DNA from: Calliopum simillimum
Lineage: Eukaryota; Arthropoda; Insecta; Diptera; Lauxaniidae
NCBI GenBank assembly: GCA_951812925.1
Contig: OX638368.1
Span: 3,348,001 to 3,412,000, forward strand
Reading direction: 5' to 3'
DNA: 64,000 bases
This document shows, in pieces, positions 45,246-56,769 of the stretch. A program made the position numbers and the translations under genes. Each line of letters begins with the position of its first letter. The stretch's first letter is position 1. The notes beneath the pieces are model-generated. The model saw only the letters and a list, made by a program, of their open reading frames with translations. It did not search any database and had not been told where the DNA came from.

Positions 45246-46449
45246 TTTGCTTGTAACAAAGATAAGTGTTGAAAGAAAACGTTACAATCACTTTGTACAT
45301 TTAACTTGTTCAAAAGGATTTAAGTTTTGTTTTGAAAATATTGTTTCATATAAATGTTTATTGTACTTCAAATTTTTTCATTCACTTAAAAACTCTATGT
45401 TAATAAACTACAATTTACTTTCAATTGTTTCCTTGCCCAATATTTAATTGTTCAACTATAAGCCGTGTAATTACAGAAATATAAGTATAATTTTCAATTT
45501 AAAGTGACGTGCTTACGTGCTTATTAAAATCCAAAATTTTAAGAACTTTCTTTGTTCTCTTTTGTTATTTTTCCCTGACACAAAAAATACCTTCAGCGAA
45601 TGTCGGAGTAAAAAGTAGAGAGGGATAATCGGATAATTCCCCCAAAAGGACCACCATGACGAAGAGGTATATTATCTAGAGACACAAAGAAGCACTGGAG
45701 CAATTTTTTGAGGTTTGTATCAGGGATGAAATTTGTAGTGGAATTGTACTTTTTTTGGTACTATTGACTTTACAAAAGTACTGAAGTACTATCGCCTAGA
45801 AAAAGTCCTTTCGTAATTTTTTGTATGATTAGTATGTAAACTTGCTATAGCAATTAACAAAATACTTCACTGGGATTTCTTCTGCAAATGTGCGGAGAAT
45901 ATTTTCTGAATAAAACTTGATAAAAACTAGATTTCAAAATCGTTTGGTAGTGTCTACGTGCTCAGCTCTGATTCAAGCTAAAGACTTAATTAAGTCAACA
46001 AATTGTTGTTATAACTTTGATATTGGTACTGAGATTTTACGAACAAGTTTACTTAAATTTACCAAATACTCAACCATTGGAAGAAGAATTATTAGAGCAC
46101 TTTTAGCAAAAATATCTATGTCAAAATTAGACAGTTTTGCATAATTTTAGTCATAAATATAAAATTCGAATATGCTTTTTTGGCTATTCGTCAGTTTCGA
46201 GTTAGGTTGTTTTGTCAAAAGCCCACAGATAGCAAACATAACTTTGAACATTTAATGATTTGGGTGCAGGATACACTAGTGTTTAAAATAAGGATTTTTT
46301 CTATACACGAAAGTAATTTTTTTGTATATCTTGATTCACGATTTTGTGCTTCATTAACCCTTACGAGTATTTTATTTATATTTATTCGCAACGTTCGCCA
46401 AACTTCGACACCAAATATTTCAGTATTTTTTTTTTTTTGGAAATGAACT

Positions 46450-48090
46450 GAGGAGTGATTTTTCAAAAAGGCGTAAAATCATGTTAAACAAATTTTCAGT
46501 AATGAGAAAAAACTTTTAGTGGCTGTTTACAATAACTTATTTTTTTTTAATGCCTCCAGTGTTATAGTGAGTTGACCAAAGACTCTAATCCTTTTAACAT
46601 TTTTATTCTAACATATTTGTAGTAATTGCAAAATGTAAAAAACATTTGGAAATGAGCCCTTTTGTTCTGAAACATTTGGAAATAAGCCCTTTTGTTTGGA
46701 AATTTTTATACCCTACACCCAGGGTATATTCACTTAGTCCTTTCGTTTGTAACGCAGAGAAGGAGGCGTGGCAGATATAGAAAAGTGTATATATTCTTGA
46801 TCAGCGTCACCACCTGAGTCGATATAGCCATGTCCGTCTGTCTGGCTGGCTGGCTGGCTGTGTGTTGAAATACACTTTTTGGGAAAATTGAGCAAGATTA
46901 TTCAATGAAATTAAGTACACTGCCTCCGTCGTCAAGGATAGCTCGGGGGATTGAAAATGAGCGAAATCGGTCAACGGACACGCCTACCGCCCATACAAAA
47001 AATATTTTCAAAATGCAATTTTTAGTAGTATTTTTCACGATAATGCAACCAAAATACGCATACATACTAAGAATTGTAAGCGCAAGCTCTGAGAAAAAAC
47101 TGAACGAATTTGGACAAGAGGGCGTGGCACCTCCCATATAAGCAAAAGCTTCAAAACGCTATACTGAAAGCGTTTTTTGATATATTCGAACCAAATTCGT
47201 CTCAGACACTACGAATCATGAATGAAAGTTCTCAACAAAAATTGGGTGAAATCGGACAAGAGGGCGTGGCACCTCCCATATAAGCAAAAGTTTCAAAATG
47301 CTATACTGAAAGAGTTTTTTGAGATAATCCAACCAAACTTCACTCAAATACTTAAGACTATAAATGCACGCTCTAAGCTAAAACTAGACGAGCTCGGACA
47401 AGAGGGCGTGGCACCTCCTATATAAGCAAAAGCTTCAAAACGCTATACTGAAAACGTTTTTCACTCAGACACTAAAAACTATACATCCAAGCTCTGGACA
47501 AAAACTGGGTAAACTCGGACAAGAGAGCGTAGCACCTCCTATATGAGCAAAATTTTAAAAATACTGCAGTGTAGGGTATTTAATGTTTGGCCAGGCCAAA
47601 TTTTACACCCTTACTAGTTATAAATCACTCTTATTTCACCATTTGGAAATTTAAGTTGCTATCTATAGGCATGGTATGTAAGCCCCTATCATGATTTAAT
47701 AACAAAGGTCATGGCAAGTTATGGCAAAGACTAGAAAATTTTGACATTTTCGTAGTTTAAAAAGAAGCAGCATTTGCTATCGCTGCAACCAGGGTAATTC
47801 AACCATGAGCCCCTAAAAAAAAAAAGTATAAAAAATATTAAGGGTTTCTTCGGCGACTATTCGAAATACGTCTTTTTGTATCAAACTTTAAAAATTTCTA
47901 TGAAATTATATGGAAATAAGCCCTTTTGTTCCGAAATGCGACTTTTGATTACGATTTTATCTTGGAAAAATGAATTTTTTGTGGTGAATTTTGAACTAGA
48001 GGATGCATTTTAGCATGGTAATGCCGATGGCATTCTTAGGTTTATTCGAGGTCGGAAGTGGTTTTGCGCCCTTTTGAAAAATCACTCCTC
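46450..48090. mobile_element. Element with GAGGAGTGATTTTTCAAAAA TIRs, 4-bp target duplication AACT
   Basis: The left end GAGGAGTGATTTTTCAAAAA (continuing GGCGTAAAA) and its inverted copy end at 48090. AACT flanks both sides (46446-46449 and 48091-48094). The interior has repeats of GGAAATAAGCCCTTTTGTT and no readable transposase. A mini-me element is inserted inside. Confidence 0.7.
46707..47618. mobile_element. mini-me-like element, copy 2 (complete)
   Basis: Starts TATACCCTACACCCAGGGTA. It carries the conserved core TATATTCTTGATCAGCGTCA then GAGTCGATATAGCCATG and a GTCTGTCTGGCTGG microsatellite. Four ~140-bp repeats with GAGGGCGTGGCACCTCC...GCTATACTGAAAGCG follow. It ends GTAGGGTATTTAATG...TTACTAGTT. 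Confidence 0.8.
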
Positions 48091-48775
48091 AACTTTATTC
48101 AAGTAAATAATTAAATTTTTGATATGTAATGCAATTGAATTTAGACTTATTTAATTTGAGAAACAAATTGATTTTGAAACTTGCTATATAATAATATATT
48201 TAAATAGAAATAAACAGTCCTTCTCATCGAATAATGCGCGGGTGAAGCGAATAAATTTACTATGCACAATGTTTATTTTCTATAGCCATGTTCACGATCC
48301 GGTGCAAAAGGTCTTGCATCATAGAATTTGTAAATAAGTGATGAAAAATTTTGCTATACAACAACAAAATATATAGGATTGAATTTACATTTACATTTAC
48401 ATTTTCTATACGAAAAACCTATAGCATAAAAATATCATATCATTTTTCAAATAAGAATTTTTTTGTTTATGCTTTCGTTCTCTTTGCTCATACAATTTTC
48501 TCAGAGAAATACATTTGTTTGTAGCTTACAATGTTTATACTTTTAATATTGCTCACAAGCAAGTGGAAATTATTGTTACTTTGCAAGTCTAAATGCTCCG
48601 GATCGTGAACACGGCTTATATTTCATGTACACAAGGCTGTAAAAACATAAAGTACCCAAAGTACTATTGGCTTTTTAAAAAAAAGTACTATTGGAGAAGT
48701 TTGAATATCATGCCTGGTTTGTATTGTTCACAGACGGTAGCTTTGACGATTTTAGAAGTTAAACGGCAGCGTAAT

Positions 48776-49145
48776 TTAACCAAAAATCTGTATACATCTC
48801 TTCTCATTCTGTAAAGAATTTACAGACTGTAAAGAATTTACAGAATTAAATGAAAGTTTGTTTCTTATTTTTGATTTAAACGCAACCATCGAACTTAATA
48901 CTCTTTCTACTTCAGCATTGGAATATGGCAATGACAACACACGTAGGGCTAAATTTTCTAGATCTTCAAAAGGGTTTAGTCCTAAAGAATCTTTGAAACC
49001 TTCTTCATTTATCCAAAAGGACGAAGCACTATTTTTTAATTCCAAACTAAAAGCCTGTTCACATCAGCATTTCATTAACGTTATTCAACGAGCAAAACAA
49101 AGTCTTCAAGAAGAAAAAAAACCACTAAAAATGAAAAAGCACTAG
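48776..49145 (-). pseudogene. hAT transposase C-terminal fragment
   Basis: The minus-strand reading ENLALRVLSLPYSNAEVERVLSSM is the hAT dimerisation region. Upstream sequence is broken by stops. It lies inside the ~60-bp inverted-repeat pair. Confidence 0.75.
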
Positions 49146-49795
49146 GCCTAAAATTTTGCGGGTAATAATCCCATAAAAGCACTAGATCTAGTGCGAAAAG
49201 CCTGAGTTGGCAGCACTGGAACAATACAAACCTCAAAAAATTGCTCCAGTGCTTCTTTGCGTCTCTTGGTATATATCTCTTCGCCCTATCAGTGTTGCGA
49301 GTAAAATGATTTGAAAAATACATAATTTTACTTAAAAATTTACCTTTTTTTGCCAAAAATTTCCACTTTTAAAAATAATTAATAAAACATAAAAGTTACA
49401 GGTTTGACATGAATAATTTAATTTATTGTACCTATCGCTAACAAAAATAAAAAAACAAATTTAGAACAATAAAAAAGGAACATAATATTTACTGCATTGA
49501 TTTTTCAGTTTAATTCATTTAAATGTATATATGTAAATACGTATTTTTAAACACAAATTAGTACAAATTTTTGTAAAATATTTTGATAGGTGATCGACAC
49601 CTAATACATAATCAGATTTATTTTCTTAGGTGGCCGAGCGTGAAATAGATATAGCATTAAGTAAATCTTTTCCCATTTAATTTTTTTTTTTATTATTTTT
49701 GACATCAGTAACTAAACTCAGTAACTGGACACTATTAAAAAATGAAAAGCTAACATGCAAAGGTTTGGAAATTTTATCTCGTCGTTAAAATTTTT

Positions 49796-50032
49796 ATGAC
49801 TTTGAATTTCAGACCACATTTCATCTATTGGCATCGAAGAAAATTTTTTCTTTTCCTGGTCATTAAACCAAACACCTGCTTCCTTCTACTCAATAGAAAG
49901 CTTTACAATGTCAATATCTTTAACTTTATTCGGAAGCATAGTAACTCTTCTTTTATTTTTTATGTTATTAATGTTAAAATGAACTTCCGGATCCAAGAAC
50001 TCCATTTCAGTGAATTCCTTCCTTATCATTGA
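49796..50032 (-). pseudogene. hAT transposase fragment
   Basis: The minus strand reads EFTEMEFLDPEVHFNINNIKN and later WFNDQEKKKFSSMPIDEMW, interrupted by one stop. The FLDP motif and spacing resemble the central region of hAT transposases. Low-complexity drift makes this tentative. Confidence 0.4.
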
Positions 50033-50653
50033 ACAAAAGTCTTTTAAACATTTCTAAAAATGCCTTCTTGTAGAACTTTAAGGCCCAATTTCACAGTGTG
50101 AGCTTAAGCGTAGTTTATCTATTGAGTGGAGTTTAACTAAAAATTTTATTTTCACAGTCATTTGAAATTAAGGGCCGCTTAAGCGGCAGTCATTCGACAC
50201 TCAAAACTGTTAGGGAGGGTTATGTCACAATTAACGTTGTCAAAAAACAACTAAAAACAAAAAAACAATTTAATTTCAAAAATAAATTCAAATAAACAAT
50301 TATTGAAAATTTTGAATGAATTGAACAGTTTTGGTAAGTATATAATACAAATGATTTATATTAACTAACTTTCAATGAATTTCCAGGAACAAGATCAAGT
50401 TTTAAGTTAAATAAGTACCAGAAAGACAAAAAACAAAATTGTGGTGCATACATTTGCGTCATGATGACTTCGATGTACGTTTTCTACTGGTACGCCTAGG
50501 AGGAGCATGGGGCCACTGGGATGAGAGTCTTTATTTATAAATTGCATCAACAAGGAAGAATCAAATTGGAAGTTTAAGTCAAAAGAAAATAACTAAAATT
50601 TTGTTGTGTTTATTTATACCTTCAATTTAAAACTTTTATGAAAAATAAATTTA

Positions 50654-50863
50654 TTAGCAATATTCCTCGGAGTTATACAAATGTGCGTAATCCTGCGTAT
50701 CGATCATTTTCACAAGACGCACATAAGACACATTTACCACGTTCAGTGGTGCTACTTCTTGAACCAAAAGCGGTGCGAACACGTTCGGAAGACAGTATAT
50801 CCGGCGGTAGCGTGCCTCATGTGGAAATTTCTTCGCTAGCTGATTAACAGCATCATCAACCAA
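50654..50863 (-). pseudogene. Unrecognised ORF fragment inside the Harbinger-like element
   Basis: The minus-strand 69-aa frame (MVDDAVNQLAKKF ... DYAHLYNSEEYC) is followed by AATAAA. Its upstream part continues across the BEL insertion (55556-55700) with stops. It could be the decayed end of a Harbinger nuclease or of its DNA-binding partner protein. I do not recognise it with certainty. Confidence 0.4.
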
Positions 50864-50924
50864 ATCGTGCCAAATCGCTAAGCATTTTGGTGACCATATC
50901 CATACTCTTTACGCCAATGATAGC

Positions 50925-51477
50925 TGTTCATGCGAACACGCATAATCCCCAAAAGGAGGGATAAATTCCCCGTAGTTGGCAACGCAATTCCATTGCTTAA
51001 CAAACAATGCCCCACAGTTCATATCTGTCAAAGTTCTTTCCTATTTTGCTTTCTCCCTTCATTCGTTTTTATAAATTAACCTAACAAGCAACACGAGCAG
51101 CTGCAGTCGCAGTAATATATATATATTCAACTTTAAAATAAGTGCAAATTGTGAAATATCTATTTTAAATACTCATTAAAGAGTTTGCTTAAACCTCAAC
51201 AATAAGAGTTTTCTTTTGTCCGATTTATATTTTGCTTTCATCAAAGTTCTCAGTGGCGGAGGTTTTTCAACCTTTTTTTGCAGTTTCTCAGTGGAGAATT
51301 CTAAAAGGTGTCAAAGGAGTCACCGGCGGAGCTCCATCAAGCATCAATTAAAGAAGTGCTCCAGTTCGCTGCCTCCAAGCTAGGAGTGAAAAAGGTAAAC
51401 CTTTGACATCCACATTTTCCCCAACAAAAAACAATTCTCTGGCTCCTGGTTTACAGCTCAAGCCAGCGGCCAGAACA
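50925..51477 (+). repeat. 5' LTR of the BEL-type element
   Basis: 553 bp, TGTT...AACA termini. Carries a TATATATATATT stretch and AATAAG-like sequence in its middle. The same sequence recurs at 54998-55550. Confidence 0.92.
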
Positions 51478-52096
51478 TGGTCCTTCGAGTTTAAAATTTG
51501 TTATCAGCCCCTATTGAATTGTGCAGTCTCATAATTTTTGGAATTTTTCTCGTATAAAATTTGAACCTCCATTTTGAATACAGAAATAATTAGTTTGCAA
51601 GTCATTTCTAACCTCAATTCATCGCGTGATTTCTCAAAACCACATTTTTCTCTCGTTCGTTTTGCTCGGTTACAAGAAGTTTCTGGAATTTCGTTTTTTA
51701 CATTTTTCTCAATCCCGTTATTGCTACGAAGTTTTTTTGGACAATAGCATTTTGCCGCCAAGTGGTTTTCGTAATTTTTTTGCAACTTCTTCGTGAATTT
51801 TCACAGTTTTTGTTACACATATATTAACTGTGTTAATAAAGATGGAACAAAAAGTACAATTTGTAGCGCGCTATGGAATAGCAATCTAAAATTTTGCAAC
51901 AAATACGCTAAAATTAGCAGAAACCAGAGAAACACTTGGCTATTTTACATTACGCAAAGCTTTACTTGAACAATATTGGGAAAAATATAACTCCATATAT
52001 ATTGAAATAATAACCGCAGATCAAAGTGAACCGGTTGTTAAAAACTTCATAGAGAATGATAATTGTGATGATATCGAAGCTTCATACTCAGTAGCT

Positions 52097-54220
52097 ATGG
52101 GTAAACTTTATGATTGGATTGACATTCTATTAGGTTCAAATAGTCGTACAACAAATGAACAAAATTTTTCAATAGCAAAAGAAAATTTAAAGTCTCAGTA
52201 TGAGAATCAACAAATCTTAATTAACCAACAATTACGAATACTTTTCAATCTCCCTAATTGCGTTCATGAAAAGGGATCTGAAATTCAAAAGCTACAATGC
52301 GAAATTAATAATTGCATTTCAGCGCTGCAATTATACAACATAGATATTATTAATTTGGATGCGGATTTTGTATACCAATGCTCAGTGCGTCTGCCTGAGC
52401 ATTCGCTCTCCTTATGGGAACAATCAATATCCCAATCAACCGAAATGCCAACATGGCAAGATTTCGATAATTTTTTGACAGACAGATTTCGAACTCTAGA
52501 AACTGTCTCTGATATAAAAACACCCGTTTTACATCAGTCCAACAAGCCGCAACCAATTACTCATAAATCAAAAAAGACAATCCGTTCTTTTCACAATAAC
52601 ATTGCAGGATTTCAATGCAAGCTTTGCAGAGAATCCCATCCTCTTCGCACATGTAGCCAATTCTTGAAACTCAGTATTCCTGATCGATTTTCTCCGGTAA
52701 AGAAATTCAATTGCTGTATCAACTGCTCAGCATATACACACGAGTTAAAAGACTGCAAAAGCTCAAATACTTGTTCAAAGTGCAAAAATACTCTTTTGCA
52801 CAGAGAAATTTCTCCAACGAATCAACAATTTAAAAATCAAAATATGCAGGCCAAGCCTCAGTATCAGGGAAAAATTTATAACCATCGTTCTTCTCTACCT
52901 TACACTTCAACAATACAGTCCACATCGCAGGATCCGACTACGTCGGAAAAAAATTCTCCAGCATCAAGCCAACAATGCAAAATTATTTCGTGTTTCACCA
53001 ATGCCTCAAAAAAAGTGCTACTCGGCACACCTTTAATTTTTATATATCGCTCTGGATCAACATACAAAGCTCTTGATTTAATCGATGCAGCGTCTAAATG
53101 CACGTTCATATCGGAACGCATGCAGCGAATTTTGAAACTGCCTACAAAACCAATTTCAGCTCAAGTATCCGGGCTCAATGGCGCTATAGGTTCCAATCCT
53201 ACTATGATGTCTTCATTTTTCGTCGGTTTTCCTCAGTTCAAGGAAATTCCTGTTGAGGTAATGCCTCTTATTGTGCCCAGAGCTACAGAAAATTTACCTT
53301 CAAATTCTTTTGACATTTCTCAGTTTCCTGAAGTGCCAACATTTAAGTTTGCTGTTCTGAATTTTGATAGAAATTCGATGATAGATGTCGATAATTCGTC
53401 CCATATTAATTCTCGCTATAATACCGCCGATCTCGCAACCCGGGGGGTGGATGCTTTGGACCTTATGAAAAATAAACTATGGTGGAAAGGACCTTTGTGG
53501 CTCAAGCTCCCAACAACGCAATGGCCACAAAGTGCATCTTCAATACAGCCAGATTCTACACTGGAAATCAAACCAATCAAAACCTTTTTTACGAGCTCGG
53601 CGTTGAGTGAAGAAATACTTGAACGATTCTCGTCTCTCTTAAATATATTTCGAATTTGTTATTGCTCTAAAAAACTTTCAAACCACAATTCCGTTTGCCT
53701 TTCTGAAAATATTTCCTCAGCAAAAATCAAATTTATCAAAACGCGACTTATTAAAATTACCCAACAAACGCACTTTCCAAAAAAGTACCAAAATCTCATT
53801 AAAAAAGAGACAATCGGATCCAAAAGTCAGCTGTTGACGCTAACACCTATTCTGGATAAGGATAATGTTCTACATGCAAATGAGTGCTCATCATTGCCAC
53901 CAGCTGTCGACTATAATGAACAACATCACACTATTCTCACTTACAACAGCTGTTTTGCTCACCACTTTTCGATACATGGCGAAAACCAATTATATCTCAG
54001 ACTAGTAGTTAAACTCAAAAATCTCATTACAACACCCATAAAGCCTTGGAAGACCTCTAAAAAACGATACTTCGGACAATTGATAGCAGCCTTGCCACCA
54101 AAAGACTTCGTTACATTACTTGCTCGAACAGAGGCATGCCTTAGCTCCAGACCTCTCAATACTGCAACCAAAAATGTAGCTCATCTCGCTGTTCTCACGC
54201 TAGCCTGTTTTCTGATATGA
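52097..54220 (+). pseudogene. BEL/Pao Gag-Pol with large internal deletions
   Basis: One open frame of 707 codons; Gag homology may begin a little upstream of 52097. The first ~250 residues are BEL-type Gag with CCHC-like zinc knuckles (CKLCRESHPLRTC, CCINCSAYTHELKDC). Next come an aspartic-protease-like remnant (LDLIDAASKCTFIS) and the end of the RT/RNase H linker (NTADLATRGVDALDL ... LWWKGPLWL). The frame ends with the integrase C-terminal segment (TLLARTEACLSSRPL). Most of reverse transcriptase, RNase H and the integrase core is missing. The frame stays open across the deletions, which is unusual for random decay. Not autonomous. Confidence 0.8.
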
Positions 54221-54997
54221 GCATATTTATAACCTCCTTCAATCTCATTCTTATTTTTAATTTCATTGTTTCTTAGAAAATCATGAACTCAATTTTGTTC
54301 TTATAAATTTTTAAGAAAAACTTTATTTCAAATTACCTTTAAAATATTTGTTAAAAATCATTATATGCGATCAATTCTCACATATTTTGAAGAAAATCAT
54401 TATTTTAATTTCGTTCATATATATTCAAAGCAAAGCAAGAAGAAAAAAATCTATTCCCGATTATAATTTTTTATATATTTGTAAAAAGAAATCAAATACG
54501 CAAGTTCATGCAAATATTTGTAAAAATTATTTCTTAAATTTCATTCTAAAGTACTTAGCTGTAAGAAAATCACTCTACTCAATTTCATACCTACTTATGT
54601 ACCTTTGTAAAAAATAATTTTCTCAATTTAACTCTTACATTTCCTTTAAAATATCTAAACTTAAGTACAACGTTCACCTTACTGGACGTTCAGCCACTGA
54701 AGGCTTCTGATTTTGCAATTTCTGAACGATTTTAAATCTTGCTATATCATTTCATTATTTTCTTAAAAACAGAGAAAAAAAAAATTATTTTTTACAAACT
54801 ACATAAAAATCTATTTGTAAAAAGTTTTTTAAAATTATTAACACTCAATTTAAGTTTGAAAGGAAAAACTTTAACATTTAAAACTTTAAGAAGCAATGGA
54901 GTTGCATGCCCAACTGCGGGAATTTTCTTTTTTTCTCAAAAATTGATATCCGCTAAACATGCCGAACTCTATTGCAGATACTGCAAGGCGGGCGGTA

Positions 54998-55550
54998 TGT
55001 TCATGCGAACACGCATAATCCCCAAAAGGAGGGATAAATTCCCCGTAGTTGGCAACGCAATTCCATTGCTTAACAAACAATGCCCCACAGTTCATATCTG
55101 TCAAAGTTCTTTCCTATTTTGCTTTCTCCCTTCATTCGTTTTTATAAATTAACCTAACAAGCAACACGAGCAGCTGCAGTCGCAGTAATATATATATATT
55201 CAACTTTAAAATAAGTGCAAATTGTGAAATATCTATTTTAAATACTCATTAAAGAGTTTGCTTAAACCTCAACAATAAGAGTTTTCCTTTGTCCGATTTA
55301 TATTTTGCTTTCATCAAAGTTCTCAGTGGCGGAGGTTTTTCAACCTTTTTTTGCAGTTTCTCAGTGGAGAATTCTAAAAGGTGTCAAAGGAGTCACCGGC
55401 GGAGCTCCATCAAGCATCAATTAAAGAAGTGCTCCAGTTCGCTGCCTCCAAGCTAGGAGTGAAAAAGGTAAACCTTTGACATCCACATTTTCCCCAACAA
55501 AAAACAATTCTCTGGCTCCTGGTTTACAGCTCAAGCCAGCGGCCAGAACA
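54998..55550 (+). repeat. 3' LTR of the BEL-type element
   Basis: 553 bp, the same termini as the 5' LTR. Preceded by the polypurine tract and followed by the second ATAGC. Confidence 0.92.
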
Positions 55551-56769
55551 ATAGCATTACGCCAATGATAGCATTACGCCAAAACATCCAAAGGCAGTCA
55601 GCAACTCATTTCCAATTTGGAAGCAATGACCTGAAGGACCTCTTTCATAATGGGTTGTCCAATCTCATATTGATTAAATATTTATGAGTAACGTGGCGGC
55701 TCTTCAGACTTGTTACATTGTTTACAGAGCTTCCTGCAAGACAAATGCCTGATCATTGTATGTGTCCCCTATTATGCAGCAAATTTTAAAAACATTAAAA
55801 GCAATGCAACGGCACAATCGCGGTTTTCATGCTATCAATTTAAAAATAAATATTTTTTTAAGAAATTTCACATAAACAAAATTTGTTTACTGTCAAATTT
55901 ATTTAGTTTTTTGGTTCGTATCTATGCTAATGACAAAGGTGAGCAAGTCCACTGTGAAATTGGAAAATATGTAAGGGCCGCTTAAGCTACCCTAACGGTT
56001 TAGCTAAGCTAGAGCTTAAGCTCATACTGTGAAATTGGCCCTTAGTAATTATCCCTTATTACGTTTGCATCAGAATAGCGCAATTTTACAGTTTCTTTTT
56101 CACATAAAGGTCATAAATATGCTTCCTTTAACGTATATTTTTTGATGTGATCATTTTTTACTATATCTTTTTGCTCTACAAAAGAAAGGCCTTTGCAGGT
56201 TGGACTTAGAAAATTGTGAGTAATATCATTGCTTGTTTCCAGGGGTTCTGTTTAAGGTATATCCGCGTGCAAAATTCACCACTTTTTGTTTTTTCTTACT
56301 TCTAAATTTACCAATTTTTGGCATCACTGTATGTGCATAAAAACAACCAAGAGAGAGTTTTTGACAGGTGAAGTTCTTTGAGAATTTCATAAATCGAAAG
56401 TTTTTTTTTTTCTACTCTTAAAGTAAAGTTGTTACAGATAGAAACAATGAAGTAAAGTAGGGATTTGCTGATTTGCAAGTGGTTGCGATAGGACGTGTTT
56501 TTCTGTGATTTGTGATTTAATAAATTCAACTTGTGTAAATTAATTATTCGCCATTTTGAGCTGCGAGGTTGGAAAATTTTGTAAGTTTTTTTAAAAACTT
56601 TTTTTATGATTTTTCAGCACCGTGCATTTGTTTTGCATTAACGTTTTGTAGTGTTATTTTACTTATTTATTTTTTCATTTATAGTGGTTATATTTCTTTT
56701 TTATCTTTTTTGTCTTACCGCTCATTTTTTGTTTTTGCATCGCGTTTTTTGCGCTAAAAGTAGCACAAA

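Larger units (their letters stand above)
45640..49275. repeat. ~60-bp inverted repeats flanking a hAT-like remnant
   Basis: AAGCACTGGAGCAATTTTTT continuing to GAGGTTTGTAT at about 45690-45720 recurs as its reverse complement at about 49226-49256. Homology extends outward through GACGAAGAGGTATAT-like sequence. Immediately inside are hAT-like ends CAGGGATG (about 45722) and GGCAGCACTG (ending about 49218). The two flanks do not give a matching 8-bp duplication, so boundaries and identity remain uncertain. Confidence 0.55.
50925..55550 (+). mobile_element. BEL/Pao-type LTR retrotransposon, internally deleted
   Basis: Two 553-bp LTRs (50925-51477 and 54998-55550), each starting TGTTC and ending GAACA, are almost identical. 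I see a single clear difference (T/C in GAGTTTTCTTTTG). A 5-bp target duplication ATAGC flanks the element. The putative primer-binding site TGGTCCTTCGAG starts at 51478 and a purine tract AAGGCGGGCGG precedes the right LTR. Near-identical LTRs point to a recent insertion, although the coding region is truncated. Confidence 0.92.
50082..56042. mobile_element. PIF/Harbinger-like element (TTA target duplication), split by a BEL insertion
   Basis: Ends AGGCCCAATTTCACAGTGTG and GGGCCAATTTCACAGTATG (reverse complement), both continuing AGCTTAAGC, are flanked by TTA on both sides. Three-base TWA duplications are typical of PIF/Harbinger. Without the 4.6-kb BEL insertion and one duplicated ATAGC the element is about 1.3 kb, so it is non-autonomous. 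It encodes only a short minus-strand fragment. Confidence 0.7.
49289..56324 (-). mobile_element. Second hAT-like remnant, split by nested insertions
   Basis: The left end CAGTGTTGCGAGTAAAATGA and right end (reverse complement) CAGTGATGCCAAAAATTGG have the CAGTG(T/A)TGC form of hAT termini. Between them, outside the nested Harbinger-like insertion, the minus strand has hAT-like transposase traces. The outer 8-bp flanks do not match, so the ends are tentative. Confidence 0.5.

Noticed and set aside
54348..55152. Plus-strand frames of 89 and 137 aa near the BEL 3' LTR
   Set aside because: The first is AT-rich 3' non-coding DNA. The second runs into the LTR and has no retroviral domain.
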